Assembly: GCA_963169105.1 (NCBI GenBank)
Contig: OY720643.1
Span: forward strand, 103,489,697 to 103,553,696
Source: Ceriagrion tenellum
Lineage: Eukaryota; Arthropoda; Insecta; Odonata; Coenagrionidae
DNA length: 64,000 nucleotides
Reading direction: 5' to 3'
Shown here piece by piece: positions 10,973 through 21,561 of this stretch (its first letter is position 1; each line of letters opens with the position of its first letter). Below the pieces are notes generated by a model. The model did no database searches. It saw only the letters and a list, made by a program, of their open reading frames with translations, and was not told the DNA's origin. Position numbers and translations under genes: made by a program.

Positions 10973-11538
10973 AAGGTAGTTTTGAGCGAAATATCATTTT
11001 ACCTAGAAATCAATGAATATGGTCTCATTTTAAAGAAAAATATATCACCCTTTCATTGACACCAAAAATTCAACCCCTTACCACATTACTGTCCGAGATA
11101 TTTTCCAAAATATACCAGCCCTTTTATATGGGTAATGGTACATGTATGCGCTCAAGAGAGACCTTGTTTAACAAATGATGAAGTTCTAACATTTGGATCT
11201 CGTCAAAAAATCAACAGTATGTAGTTTGTATGTTTTCTCAACTATTTTTTGAAAACTAATCATATTTTCACCGCTGTGAATTCTTGGGGATCACAATAAA
11301 CCTTCCGTTTTGATGGATTTTCAAATGTACCACGTGAGGAAAATAAGTCACGTTTCTGGCTTATTTATTTAGATATTTTCATTTGATTACTTACAATGTC
11401 TGTCGTGTAAAACTATTTTATTGCACCATTAATAATGCAATATTTAATTCGTGTGTTTCACAGCTGTTGAAATGAAAACGTTTATATCGAACATAATCTC
11501 TATTACGATTAGGGAACTATCTCGCTCGCACTACCTTA
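10973..11538 (+). repeat. M2 repeat, full-length copy
   Basis: This element of about 566 bp starts AAGGTAGTTTTGAGCGAAAT and ends AACTATCTCGCTCGCACTACC-TTA, giving degenerate inverted ends of about 20 bp (AAGGTAGTNTGAGCGARATA). Internal blocks recur in the same order in at least eight other places. There is no coding capacity. The structure fits a non-autonomous DNA transposon. A clean target-site duplication was not resolved, so the superfamily stays open. Confidence 0.85.
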
Positions 11539-12125
11539 CGTATCGTTATGACATTGATTTACGGCGCAGAATTCAAAATTTAAAATCGCATGTCAATGCG
11601 TGTTTTTTTATTCGGATTGCCTCCTTGCTGTTTAATGGGGATCATCATGCTTGTATAAAAGGCACGTTTTCGAGTTGAGTTGAAAATATGTAAATATGTC
11701 AACGAATTGTTTCGAAATGCCAAGTTCAATGAGGTTACGTGTTAAAATAGCATTAAATTTCCAAGAAACTGGATCGGCAATATGTAGTTTTTTTTACGTT
11801 TTACCATTATGTAGACCTATTCAAAGTTTGACGCAAATTTGTGCTTATGTACGTGTTTCTATGTTTGTTATATTGGGCCACTGTATATTGGCAAGTTTTC
11901 TGTGTGTGGACAAATTAAGTAAATAAATTAATTAATACATTATGGCGGATTCGTCATTTTTTCCATGCCGGATAACCTACCTTGATTTTAACGTGTATTA
12001 TAAGGTAAGACTTCTACTACGGAATGGTGTATAATATGACTAGGTCATGGGTTATTTAACGAAGATATGTTGATTAAAAATTTTTCAATTTTACCGCTGA
12101 AATGCATTGCCATAATTGCGGGTCC
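11539..12125. other. Unassigned AT-rich sequence
   Basis: No protein similarity and no paired ends. The plus frames at 11451-11678 and 11696-11926 lack any recognisable domain. Confidence 0.35.
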
Positions 12126-12129
12126 ATGG

Positions 12130-12560
12130 CATTTCTTCACATAACTTTTGTCATCTCAGTTTCCGCCCGAAAAATATTGTTCGGAAACTTGTATACTGTT
12201 CACTAAATATTTAGACACATAACATAATTTTCTCTTCTTAGGTCATCGGTAATGTAATATCAGTGTTTATGTTTTAATAACAGACTTCCGGTTTTTGTCG
12301 GAGCACACAGACGACGTATTGTGATTAATGTGGCAACGTTGCCAAGAGATACTTCTGCTGTTTACCTTGTTTACCGAATATATTTTTCATTGTGTATGAA
12401 ATTAGGCATTTGATGTACTATGTGAAATGTTTTTAGCCTGAATATAAGTATAGCCTTATATCAGTTCGTAAAAAAAAACCACGATATCTTATTCTGTTGA
12501 AATAGCAATGGAGAATAGAGTCAGTATGATCACTGGTTTTCGTGACGTTGTAAAAGCATC
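12130..12560 (+). repeat. Dispersed repeat P, copy 1
   Basis: This segment matches, in reverse orientation, the two halves of 56554-57375. Shared blocks include CACTAAATATTTAGACA, ACTTCCGGTTTTTGTCGGAG, GGCAACGTTGCCAAGAG (degenerate in the other copy) and CTGGTTTTCGTGACGTTG. Copy 2 is split by a 366 bp inserted element, so copy 1 represents the unoccupied state. No coding potential was seen. The family is not recognised. Confidence 0.7.
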
Positions 12561-12738
12561 GATTTAACGCTTTGCCGCATAAGATTCAATACCCGAAGGA
12601 GTATTTACATGAAATTTTAAAATAAAATAAGGATCGCTAAGCCTAGATTTAATTTTTGCCGAAAATTGTGCATACCTTAAGGAAGCAGTACTCCTTAGCG
12701 CAGATTCATACATAAATGTAAATCACTCTAACCTGTAC

Positions 12739-13343
12739 TTAGGTCGTTAGAGAGAGATGTCATTTCACCTAGAAATCAATGAATTTGGTCTCATTTTAAA
12801 GAAAAATATTCTTCTCTTCCAAAGAAACCAAACTATCAGCCCCTTGCCGTACTACTTTCCGAGATTATTGACAAATAATACCAGCCCTTTTACATGGGAA
12901 ATGGTACGTGTATGCAATCCAGGGAGACGTAATTAAAAAAATTAGATATAGGAGTGGGATAACGAACTCAAGAGAGACCATACTTAAAATACGCGGCATT
13001 TCCAGCACCTAAATCTCGTCAAAAAATTACAGTGTGTAGTTTTCGTCTTTTCTAGACTATTTTTTTTAATGAATCATATTGTCGCCGCAGTACTAATTTC
13101 AGAATCGTAAAAAACACTTCTGTTTGTTAGGAGTTTTGAACAAACCGCGTGAAAAAATGAGTCAAATCAATAACTTATGTAGATATTTTTATTTGATGAA
13201 CTAGAATTTCAGACGTATAAAAGTATATATCTCCCGCTATGAATAATAGACTATTTTGCTTCCCACTGCTACTAAAATTAAAACTTCTTATTCGAATATG
13301 GTCTCCATTATAACTGGGGAATTACCTCGCTCACACTGCCTTA
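12739..13343 (+). repeat. M2 repeat, diverged full-length copy
   Basis: The internal body (AGAAATCAATGAATTTGGTC, then the AAAGAAAAATATTC block) matches 10973-11538. The left end is decayed (AGGTCGTTAGAGAGAGATG); the right end is better kept (TTACCTCGCTCACACTGCCT). It is longer than the 10.9 kb copy through an internal insertion of about 40 bp near 12930-12970, which partly repeats 'CAAGAGAGACC'. Confidence 0.8.
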
Positions 13344-13429
13344 AGATCTGTTCATGCATTCAAGGTGAGAAATTGTCTGAGTTAAGTCAAGCCGGAGCGT
13401 TTCGGATCAAATGATAACTGAGCCAATTT

Positions 13430-13560
13430 CCCCGTGCCGTGACGTCTTTCATGTGTCGCGGAGTTCTTTCGGAGAGCGAGCGGCCTCCTCGCGTCTTGTG
13501 TTCTGTGTAGCAAGAGCGCCGGAAGCACAATTACCACGTGAGTGTTAGATGGTGTCTCGG
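13430..13560 (+). other. CpG-rich patch with splice-donor-like end
   Basis: A short GC/CpG-rich stretch (GTGTCGCGGAGTTC, GAGAGCGAGCGGCC) ends at CCACGTGAGTGTTAG near 13550. As at 7211, this could mark a noncoding first exon, but there is no independent support. Confidence 0.2.
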
Positions 13561-13809
13561 CTGTGATTGCTTGCTCTTCCGCGACGTGACCTCGCTCTTG
13601 AATAAGGGAGCCATAAATCGCTTTTGATGGAAGCCGTTGGCTGCAACTCTTAATTTCCCTGCGCCATCGCGAGATAAGTATTAAATTGTGTTCTGGTCGT
13701 CATAGGTTTTCTGGAGCATCAACAATATGCCTGCCGTCGCAAATTAAAGGGAGGAGAGTGACATCTGATTGAGGGGGAAGAAGTGATTGTTCCATCGTAA
13801 AAGAACTCT

Positions 13810-14527
13810 TGTGAAGTAGATAAAAAAGTCAGAGATGCTACTTCGCTCTGGCTAGGCCACACCTCGAATGCGCTGCGAGAGTTTGGGACCCTAATCATAG
13901 TGGTTTAAACAAAAAAATTACTGAAATGCAAAGAAAATCTGCACGCTGCGTTAACAACTGCCACGAGCGAACATATAGTGTTTCACAACTTTGAGAGGGA
14001 TTAAGGTGGGAGCCCCTAGATACTCGGAGGCTGCACGCTAGGCTTAGGTGGCTTGATTAATTTAGAACTGGTGTGTTTCAGAGCGACACAAAGAATATTA
14101 TCATGACGCATCACTACGTCTCTAGGTCTGATAGAAGCGATACAATAAGAGATATACATTGCCGAACAGATAGGTACAAAAACTCGTCCTTTCCACGCAC
14201 AATAAGGTTTAGATTTTAAATTGGCGCTTTGCATGTGTGGTACGCGGGTTTCAATATAATTTCGGTGCACTACCGTATCATTCATGCATACCTGGTGTGG
14301 AAGCACCCCCTGCCACACACCCTTTGGGTGGCTTGCAGGGTATGACGTAGATGTAGATGAATAAGCCACCACAATCAAAACTGAGCCCCGCTAAATACAC
14401 TCCCATCATACCCGTCACCATTTCACCTCAAAAAAACCTTACATGTTCTCATCTTTACGCGACTGGTGTCCTGACACCCACTGCCACACGCCCATACGGA
14501 GGCTCGCTGGGTAGTTTGTAGATGTAG
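13810..14527 (+). mobile_element. LINE family A copy interrupted by family B
   Basis: The plus-strand remnant reads CYFALARPHLECAARVW-like, then an ARLRRLD segment, FQSDTKNIIMTHHYVSRSD and CRTDRYKNSSF. The family A tail resumes at 14366 and ends with the CCACTGCCACACGCCCATAC stem and TGTAGATGTAG near 14527. A 153 bp family B 3' fragment (14207-14359) splits it, flanked by the duplicated target AATAAG (14201-14206 and 14360-14365). Family A was therefore already in place when B inserted. Confidence 0.9.
14207..14359 (+). mobile_element. LINE family B 3' end nested in family A
   Basis: This is a severely 5'-truncated insert holding only family B 3' UTR: AATTGGCGCTTTGCATGTGT, CATACCTGGTGTGGAAGCAC, the CCCCTGCCACACACCC stem with GGGTGGCTTGCAGGG, and a GACGTAGATGTAGATG tail. 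A 6-bp AATAAG duplication flanks it, consistent with target-primed insertion. Confidence 0.9.
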
Positions 14528-14814
14528 CGCTGACGAACTTAAGGAGGAACCTGCGCTTGGAAAAAATGTTTTCATAAAATGAATAAAATTGGCTGTGGTG
14601 ATTAAGTTAAAGCTAAATGCTGCCATGTGTATTTTTTTTCAATTCCTTGCAAATACTCATTCGGGTAAAATATTGCAGGAGAAAGCCTTAGACCGAAGCT
14701 TTTACCGTTTAACGGAAACCGGTAAATATACTGACTGCAACTTCCATTGCTATTTCGGCAGGATTTGATGTGGTGGTATTTCAACGTACTGAGGGAAGGG
14801 TGTACATCTATAGA
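14528..14814. other. Unassigned spacer
   Basis: DNA between LINE copies. A short block near 14747 (ATTGCTATTTCGGCAGGATT) is shared with 56621 (ATTGCCATTTCGGCAGGATT), so part of this is probably another decayed repeat. Confidence 0.35.
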
Positions 14815-15490
14815 TGACGTAGATTTATAAATCTACGTCATACCCTGCAAGCCACCCAAAGGGTGTGTGGCAGGGGGTGTTTCCACACCAGGCATGCATG
14901 AATGATACGTTAGAACAGCGAAACTACATTGAAACCAGCGTACCGCACATGCTACGCGCCAATTAACGATCTACTAACCAAGAAACATTCTATCGTCAAT
15001 CGTTCCAACGTGCAAGGGGTACAAGGACTACTACTACATATTCAAAATATCATGCATAAATAAGAACATCAATATTTACATCATGCATATATAAGAATGT
15101 AGAGAATATAAAGAAAAAGATTTACTGTCTGCCTATTGTCACAATTCGAACTATTCATGACGACGATCACAGCTGTTATGGTCCCGAATGGTACGCGGAA
15201 AAAATGACATTTTATACCTATCGGTTCTACAATCTAGCTCTCTAATTTTATTGGCGCGATCTAATCTGCCGTAGTACGAGGCGGTTAAAAGTATGTTTTT
15301 TAGGTCGTCAGAGAAATGATTTTCCTGAAATTTAGTTCGGAGGTTAAGCCTATAATTTAATCTACGCTGTGATAGCGATTCCCATCCTAATTCTTCTAAC
15401 AGTCCAGACACACTAGCCCACTTATCGTAGCATCGTTTCACAAACCTAGCTCCTCTTCGCTGTGTACGCGATCTAACTCTGATATCCACC
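14815..15490 (-). mobile_element. LINE family B copy with RT C-terminus
   Basis: On the minus strand the C-terminal RT region is intact for about 100 codons: RRGARFVKRCYDKWASVSGL, LEELGWESLSQRRLNYRLNL, FQENHFSDDLKNILLTASYY, then DRANKIRELDCRTDRYKM and SFFPRTIRDHNS with a stop near 15151. The 3' UTR runs to a stem and GACGTAG tail at about 14833. At the tail, ATGACGTAGATTTATAAATC begins an exact palindrome with the mirrored GACGTCAT side, which suggests a small inverted duplication at the tail junction. The 5' side diverges near 15490. Confidence 0.9.
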
Positions 15491-15779
15491 CCAATGGTGT
15501 AGTTATCTTCTAGCTTAAAGCATTTAGCAAGATGTATTAAATGCCTAACTTTGATGTATGCTGTAATATATGAATGTGATAAACGGCAGAATGTCGCGTT
15601 GGGCAACGTTTCGATATTCATACCAGTAATCCAGCTATGTGTTCCGACGAAAATAGGAAGTCAGTCAGCGTAAATTTATGTGAACTTAATTGACCTCGGT
15701 GATGCAAATGATATCAGACATTGGTCTTCTTCATTTATAAATAGTCGTCAATGTATGATTGCTTGGTCGTAATTATCTC

Positions 15780-15905
15780 TGCCTGGTATGGTCGACAAGT
15801 AGGTAGAGCGTTCGATTACTGACCACAGGTTCCCAGGTTAATATCCGGGTATGAGGTTTAACATACGTAAACCTGATCGACTCCATTCTTTTCCATTAAC
15901 CGTGG
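15780..15905 (+). mobile_element. Possible decayed tRNA-derived SINE
   Basis: The order TGGTCGACAAGTAGGTAGAG then CAGGTTAATATCCGGG imitates the A box, variable region and B box of a tRNA head ('AGTGGTTAGAGC...GGTTCAAATCC'). The B box has several mismatches and no clear tail was found, so this is a weak call. A decayed SINE of a different family from that at 10740 is the best reading. Confidence 0.4.
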
Positions 15906-17530
15906 GTGTCAGATGTTTGCGGGAAACCGCAGAAAAGGGTCCATAACCTTGGTGTTCGATGAGCTGCTACCCATCGAAGGAACCTTCAGGATGCAGGCAC
16001 GTATTTCCGTCTCTCTTTGGTCCATCGTTTCGAAGATTGGTCGACCTCTGCCAGCCGATTATATTCCATCCCGTATAAGGCTGTTTAAGCAGCCTTACCC
16101 GGTGCCAAACCCGAGAAATATTTATCTTAACCGGAGATTGGTTTGCTGTTGCTCGCCTTTCATCTCATCCGTCAGCTGACAATTTCATTTCTCTGGTTTT
16201 CCTGTGAACGGCCTTAAGAGACAACGTGGTGTATTCCACCTTTGTCCTCCCCCCTGGAATTATTCCCATTGGTTTCGCATTTCAATGTTAATTTCTACGG
16301 TATTTTGTACCGCAAAATGTGCTCTACAAGTTGGCGATTCGTTTGATCTTGATCATCCTACGATAATAGATCTTCTTTTCTTCCAATTTCTGTTACTGTT
16401 CGGGTGTTTTTGACCTGGCTTTACTATTATGCATGCCCGCGCTCCATGTTTATGGTTTAATAAAGTGCACTCGAAATTAAGTGCTATGGATTCTGTGCAA
16501 GTATGTAGCCCTACACTCAAATGTTTCGCTCTAAGTAAATGATAAAGAACCTTTTAATTTTAGCTCGTCATTTATGCCTCCCATCAATTTTTCTCTTATC
16601 GGAGCTAGTTTTATTTGATGTACCTCCATCTTTTCGTTGTATTTCTTAATTTTTTCATTACTCTATCCTTTTGGTCTTCTTTATTCTTACGTTAAACAAC
16701 ATTTCCTCCGCTCCCATCTTCTCTTCTTCTGATGCTGTTTTCTTCTTATTATTGACTGCCAAAATTAGGCATTTACTGCTTATTTTTTTTTAACTGGACC
16801 ACTTTCCATCTTCGAAGCTTTTGTCAATGACTTTAATAGAGCGTTTTCCATTTTGCTAATGTGACTATGGCATCAATGTCACTAATTCCAGATTTTCTGT
16901 AATCTTGAATTTAGAATCTTTGAAGTGCGTTTTATGTACTGAGATGAAAAGAAAATACGGGTTCCAGGCTAGTTTTACCGTAATTCAGCCATTACAGTGG
17001 AGATTTTAACACGGGGTGTTATGGAAATCGCAAAGTCTGGTACTTCTAGCCTTGAATCATAAAAAGAGCATATCCCGGAACGTTGGTAAAGGAAAACTAA
17101 CGTTTTAAATTTGACCTAAACATGCTAGTAATTATTATTTATTAACTTAGGTCAATATTTGGATATATTTAAATCACCTCCATTTTCGTTCGGTGATATG
17201 CGTGTGTATACCATTGCGGTCTTGGTCCATTCTTTCGGATGCGGAGACCGAACTTCTTTCTCCACCCGAAGACCGGAGTCATACGGACTTCTTCCGTTGG
17301 CGACATCCTAACCCACTTCCCAAATCAAAATTTCGACTCGACGCCTTACAGCGAGATTTCGTCCGCGAAGCATTTTTCTCACGCGTTCGCCTGTTTCATT
17401 TTTTCCTGACTTGGTTCTCGCGGTGATTTGGCGATTCCTTCTGGAACGCCGCGATTGTAGAAATCCATCAGCCTTCTGGATCCGGCGTTCTTGAAAGATT
17501 TTAGTCACTGTACGTGCATTGATTTATGCA
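15906..17530. other. Unassigned sequence
   Basis: No domain, LINE tail or paired inverted ends were recognised. Frames at 15913-16179 and 16204-16413 are unlike any family I know. A modestly GC-richer part at 17200-17460 carries overlapping frames on both strands, none convincing. Confidence 0.3.
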
Positions 17531-17802
17531 TGATGTAAATATTGATGTTCTCGTTTATGCATGATATTTTGAATATGTAGTAGTAGTCCTTGTACCCCTT
17601 GCACGTTGGAACGATTGACGAGAGAATGTTTCTTGGTTAGTAGATTGTTAATTGGCGCGTTGCATGTGTGGTACGCTGGTTTCAATGTAGTTTCGGTGTT
17701 CTACCATATCATTCATGCATGCCTGGTGTGGAAGCACCCCCTGCAACACACCCTTTGGGTGTCTTGCAGGGTATGACGTAGATGTAGATGTGGATGTAGA
17801 TG
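17530..17802 (+). mobile_element. LINE family B 3' UTR, tail-to-tail with family A
   Basis: The copy begins in the conserved ATGCATGATGTAAATATTG region, then runs through TAGTAGTAGTCCTTGTACCC, AATTGGCGCGTTGCATGTG and the terminal stem (one arm mutated: CTGCAACACACCC) to an extended GATGTAGATGTGGATGTAGA tail. It meets the tail of a minus-strand family A copy at about 17802 with no intervening DNA. Confidence 0.9.
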
Positions 17803-18380
17803 ATCTACATCTACATGATGCCCTCCGAGCCGCCGCATGGGCGTGTGGTAGGGGGTGTTAGGTCACCAGCCGTGTTAAGGTGTAATTTTTTGGGAGATGA
17901 AATGGTGACTTGTATTATAGGAGTGTACTTAGTGGAGCTCAGTTTTTATTGTGGTCGCTTATCGTGCACGGAAATAACGAGTTTTTGTACCTATTTATTC
18001 GGCAGTATATCCCTCTAATTTTATTGCATCTGTCAGACCTTGAGATGTAGTGGGGAGTCATGATAATATTGTCTGTGTCGCTCTAAAAAATATCAGTTCT
18101 GAATTTCTCAAGCAACCTAAGCCTAGCGTGTAGCCTCCTAATCTCTTGGGACTCCCACCTAAATCCCTCTAAAAGTAGTGAGACATCATATGTACGCTCG
18201 TAGCAGCTTATAACGACGCGCGCTGCTTTCCTTTGCATTTTATTATTTTTTTTGATAAATCTGTGTGATCAGGGTCACATATGTTGTGCATGTGTAATCC
18301 CCACGATATATCAGAAGTTATAGTAATTCCGCGGTATTTTACTGACTCCGAAGATGCAGCATAATTACTTTGTAATACCG
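17803..18380 (-). mobile_element. LINE family A 3' copy, opposite orientation
   Basis: Reading leftward, this copy contains the RT C-terminus with frameshifts and the 3' UTR (GAGCTCCACTAAGTACACTC, CATTTCATCTCCC), ending in the CCCTACCACACGCCCATGCG stem and CATGTAGATGTAGATCA tail. It reaches upstream to the region matching 'LGITLTSDVSWG' in the longer copy at 41366-43022 (here 18280-18370). Confidence 0.88.
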
Positions 18381-18954
18381 TAATACCTTGTTGACTTCGG
18401 TTTTCGCTAGCTAGCTTACGTGACCTCGCTGCGAATTTTGTGAAAACAAAGGGTGACCCTCGCGTTCTCCTGCTAATGTTTACCTACTCCTAAATATCAC
18501 CCTGCAGGCCAACTCAAGGATGTTTGGCAGGGTGTGTCTTATCATCAACATGCACTGTAGCGCACAAAATAACTTTCACCAACATGCACTGCGCTATAGA
18601 ATTGCTACAAATGCTACAGAAACTATTGTATTAATGTATAATGCAACTACGTGAACGAGATTCAACAGTCATGCAGGAATCATGCGAAATTTTATGTACT
18701 ACGTGCCAGATTTAAAGAATAAGCATTATGGATCAAATCAAGTAATCAGCTACACTACTTATCGATTAACCTACTTCAAAATCTCATTGTCAACCATTAC
18801 AGTCACTTACCGATTGCAGGAAAGAAGATTTTTTAATCTGACTTCTAGTTTAAATTGATGTTTTTCTGATGTAATCAATCCCCGTAAGAGCGCACGTTAA
18901 TATCTACACTTTAAAGGCTGAATAACATACTGTATTTACCCTGAAATCCCTAAT
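18381..18954. other. Unassigned sequence
   Basis: Near 18490-18535 there is 'CACCCTGCAGGCCAACTCAAGG' broken by mutation and then TTTGGCAGGGTGTG, which faintly recalls a LINE terminal stem. Otherwise nothing was recognised. Confidence 0.35.
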
Positions 18955-19058
18955 TTATTTTTATCTCACTCAATGAAACGCATTTCAATGATGCTTCGTC
19001 AAAGTTTTCGGTAAGTCTGGAACGAGTGACCATGAGGCCGGAGCCAATCAAGTCATAT
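18955..19058 (+). repeat. Dispersed repeat D, copy 1
   Basis: The block ATGAAACGCATTTCAATGAT ... AGTTTTCGGTAAGTCTGGAA ... GAGTGACCATGAGGCCGGAG matches 30553-30655 and 33262-33352, which contain 'AAACGCRCTTMAAAGATGTT', 'TCTGGAAYAAGTG' and 'GAGACYRGAG'. No coding content. Family not recognised. Confidence 0.6.
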
Positions 19059-19104
19059 AGTCGCTGTAAACCATTCTACATGAGCAATAAATTCTTCTAC
19101 GTAC

Positions 19105-19550
19105 TACCTAGCGAAACGCCTCATGGATGTGTAGCAGGGGGTGCTAGGACACCGTCCGCGTAAATATGTAAGGGATAAGGTTTTGGGAGGTAAAATGGTG
19201 ACTTGTATTATGGGAGTGTATTTAGTGGAGCTCAGTTTTTATTGTGGTGGCTTATTGTGCGTGGAATTGACGAGTTTTTGTTCCTATCTGTTCGGCAGTG
19301 TATCTCTCTATTATTATTGCTTCTGTCGAATGTAGAAATGTTGTGAGGTGTCACGGTAATATTCTGTGTGTCGCTCTGAAACACTCCAGTTCTGAATTTA
19401 TCAAGCTGGCTATGTCTAGGGTGTAGCCTTCGAGTCTCTAGGGGCTCCCACCTTAATTCCTGTAAAAGTTGTAAAACACTTTATTTTCGCTCGTAGCAGT
19501 TTCTAACGAAGCGTGCTGCTTTTATTTGTATTTTTAATTACTCTAAAATG
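19105..19550 (-). mobile_element. LINE family A 3' copy
   Basis: The minus-strand RT end (ETRRLHPR-like, then FQSDTQNI, an RSDRSNNNREI-like block and RTDRNKNSS) is followed by 3' UTR with GAGCTCCACTAAATACACTC and the stem end at about 19105. The tail repeats are missing. It is colinear with 17803-18380 and diverged from it. Confidence 0.85.
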
Positions 19551-19834
19551 ATAATGCCATAGAATAAAATTACTGTAAAAATAATAATGCCACAGAATAA
19601 GTAAGTCCTGCTACTCTCAATCCAAGGCAACGACCCCATTCATTACCTCATTTTTTTAATGTTCACTGTCAAATCCCCTCCGAAGTTCATCCGAGAAGAC
19701 TCGAGATTCACAAATAAGCATCGTCTCATAACATCAGATGTCTGGCGACTGAGGAGACTTCAATAAAAAATGGGCTGACCATTGGATATGGTTAGGGAGG
19801 AGAGTTAACTAGAGGAGGTGGTTCGGAAGAACCG

Positions 19835-20005
19835 GTAGAGATGGATGGAGGACGTATTGATAGGAGAGGGAATACTGAAGAGTGTAATAGAGGGAAGAAA
19901 AGAGGGGGAGTGAGAGAGAGGAAGGAAGAGGATAGGAATTGTGGACGAAATAAAGAGCGGGAGGAGGTATTAGGAAATCAAGAGAGGCCTAATGGTGGGC
20001 CAACC
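19835..20005 (+). repeat. Lys/Glu/Arg-rich dispersed repeat, copy 1
   Basis: A plus frame reads MDGGRIDRRGNTEECNRGKK then RERKEEDRNCGRNKEREEV and SNGG/PNGGP-like residues. The same order appears at 61510-61690 on the minus strand (MDRGRLGKKGNAKEDNRGE, RRRKEEDRNSRRNKKRETV). Purine-rich composition alone would not preserve 'RKEEDRN-RRNK-RE', so these are two copies of one repeat. It may be a piece of a retrotransposon protein. I cannot name it. Confidence 0.55.
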
Positions 20006-20167
20006 ATAGCAGTGAAAACGGGTTAGGATCGGCTCTGTCCAAAAAACCTACCAATCAACTGGTAGTAAAAGTTTATATCAAACCCTGCAGTTATTGGTTA
20101 ACTGTTCTTCCCAACAAATCCTTTGAACCGGGTAGAACACACCCTTGGATGATGAAGCTCGTTTGTA

Positions 20168-20355
20168 TTGGAATTTTTCTGTTTCTCCCCTTAGTTGTAA
20201 TATTTTTGTGGACGACCGTTTCCCCGGAATTACAGTCGATATCATCAGGTCCTAACCTGATCATTAGGGCCTGATGATCCCTACTGGAATGCGGGCGAAA
20301 CGGTCGTCCACAAAAATGCTGCAACGCGGGCAGAACCCGAAAAATTCCAACGCAC
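20168..20355. repeat. Long hairpin with hammerhead-like cores
   Basis: The inner arms ATTTTTGTGGACGACCGTTT (20202) and its reverse complement (ending at 20317) flank a centre near 20258. Weaker outer arms share TTGGAATTTTTC. Outward from the centre on the plus strand: CCTGATGATCCC, GCGGGCGAAAC, then GGTCGTCCAC. On the minus strand: CCTGATGATATCGAC, CCGGGGAAAC, then GGTCGTCCAC. The GAAAC-N4-GTC spacing fits a hammerhead stem III of two pairs. Stem II is poor on the minus strand. Confidence 0.7.
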
Positions 20356-20410
20356 AAGGAAACCGCAGAAGTCTTCGTCACGATTAAGATCATTGGCAAA
20401 AAGAGCCAAT

Positions 20411-20880
20411 ATCACATATCTACATCTACATTACGTCATACCCTGCAAGCCACCCAAAGGGTGTGTGACAGGGGGTGCTTTCGCACCAGGCATGCATGAA
20501 TGATATGGTAGGACACCGACATTACATTAAAACCCGCGTACCACACATGCAAAGCGCCAATTAAAAATCTAATACCCAAGAAACATTCTATCTTCAATCG
20601 TTCCAACATGCAAGGGATACAAAGACTACTACTACATATTCAAAATATCATGTATAAATAAGAACATCAACATTTACATCATGCATAAATAAGAGAGTAG
20701 AGAATATAATGAGAAAGATTAACTGCCTGCCTATTGTCAATACTCGAACTATTCATAACGACGATCACAGCTGTTATGGTCCCGAATGGTACGCGGAAAA
20801 AATGACATTTTATACCTATCGGTTCTACAATCTAGCTCTCTAATTTTATTGGCGCGATCTAATCTGCCGTAGTACGAAGG
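20411..20880 (-). mobile_element. LINE family B 3' copy
   Basis: The minus-strand copy holds the RT end (YYGRLDRANKIRELDCRTDR, FFPRTIRDHNSCDR), a 3' UTR of about 330 bp and the terminal stem with a CGTAATGTAGATG tail. It is 5'-truncated at 'CCGTAGTACGAAG', directly next to a low-complexity GTACGAA array. Confidence 0.9.
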
Positions 20881-20985
20881 GGTTCATATACGAAGTACGA
20901 GTACGAGAAGTACGAGTACGAAGTACGAGAAGTACGAAGTTCATATACGAAGTATACGAGACGATAGTACGAAGGGTTCAATGGG
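20874..20985. repeat. Low-complexity GTACGAA/GTACGAG array
   Basis: Repeated TACGAAG, TACGAG and TTCATATACGAAG units of irregular length follow the truncated 5' edge of a family B copy. The unit resembles the last bases of that copy (GTACGAAG), so slippage or template jumping at the 5' junction may have produced it. Confidence 0.75.
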
Positions 20986-21003
20986 AAGGGGGGAAGGAGT
21001 ACA

Positions 21004-21561
21004 TATACAGTAGATATAACTTTAAAAATCCACTGATCAGTTTACAGGTCAATAAGGTAATCAAAAGCTTATGGATTGGAAAATAAAAGTAGCTTTTATA
21101 AGCATCTCATAATATCGGGACATAAGAATGATTTTAAAGTAAAAATTTGGGCTTTCAGAGATCACAGACGAGGGTTGGACTCATTAGAACAACTGGAAAT
21201 TTTAAAAAGATTGCGTGACCCTGGTTTTACTACTCTTAATGAACGCTTGTTCCCTGCTTCTTCCCGAATGCTCGGAAACCTTGAGTCAGCTGCCCTTCAT
21301 GAAATAGTTCTCTCCCCGATAAGATCATCTTTCCTCGCCCAGCCGAATATTCTGTAATAGACTTTGAAGGCTAAGCACCCCCTTTATATGCTTACTTCCT
21401 AAAACTTTCCAATCCTCTATACCCCATCCATCTTCCATACTATATAAACTCTGGCAATACCTACTTACCTTGTCAGTAAGCGCCTGAAGGCGACGTAATC
21501 TGAATAGTGCATTAACTTAAAGAGTTTTAAACTGACCGGTGGAGTTTAAAAGTTATTTCTA
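21004..21561 (+). mobile_element. Penelope-like element fragment
   Basis: The frame 21076-21357 reads SSFYKHLIISGHKNDFKVKI, WAFRDHRRGLDSLEQLEILK, RLRDPGFTTLNERL, ending in a stop. 'HL..SGH...', a hydrophobic strand and 'ESLEILK..LNE' form the pattern after the GIY-YIG endonuclease of Penelope-like elements. The fragment is bounded by inverted sequences: AACTTTAAAAATCCACTGAT-CAGTTTA at 21010 and, on the other strand, AACTTTTAAACTCCACCGGT-CAGTTTA from 21557. A similar inverted boundary is at 53265-53455. The RT and the GIY-YIG core are missing. Confidence 0.65.
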
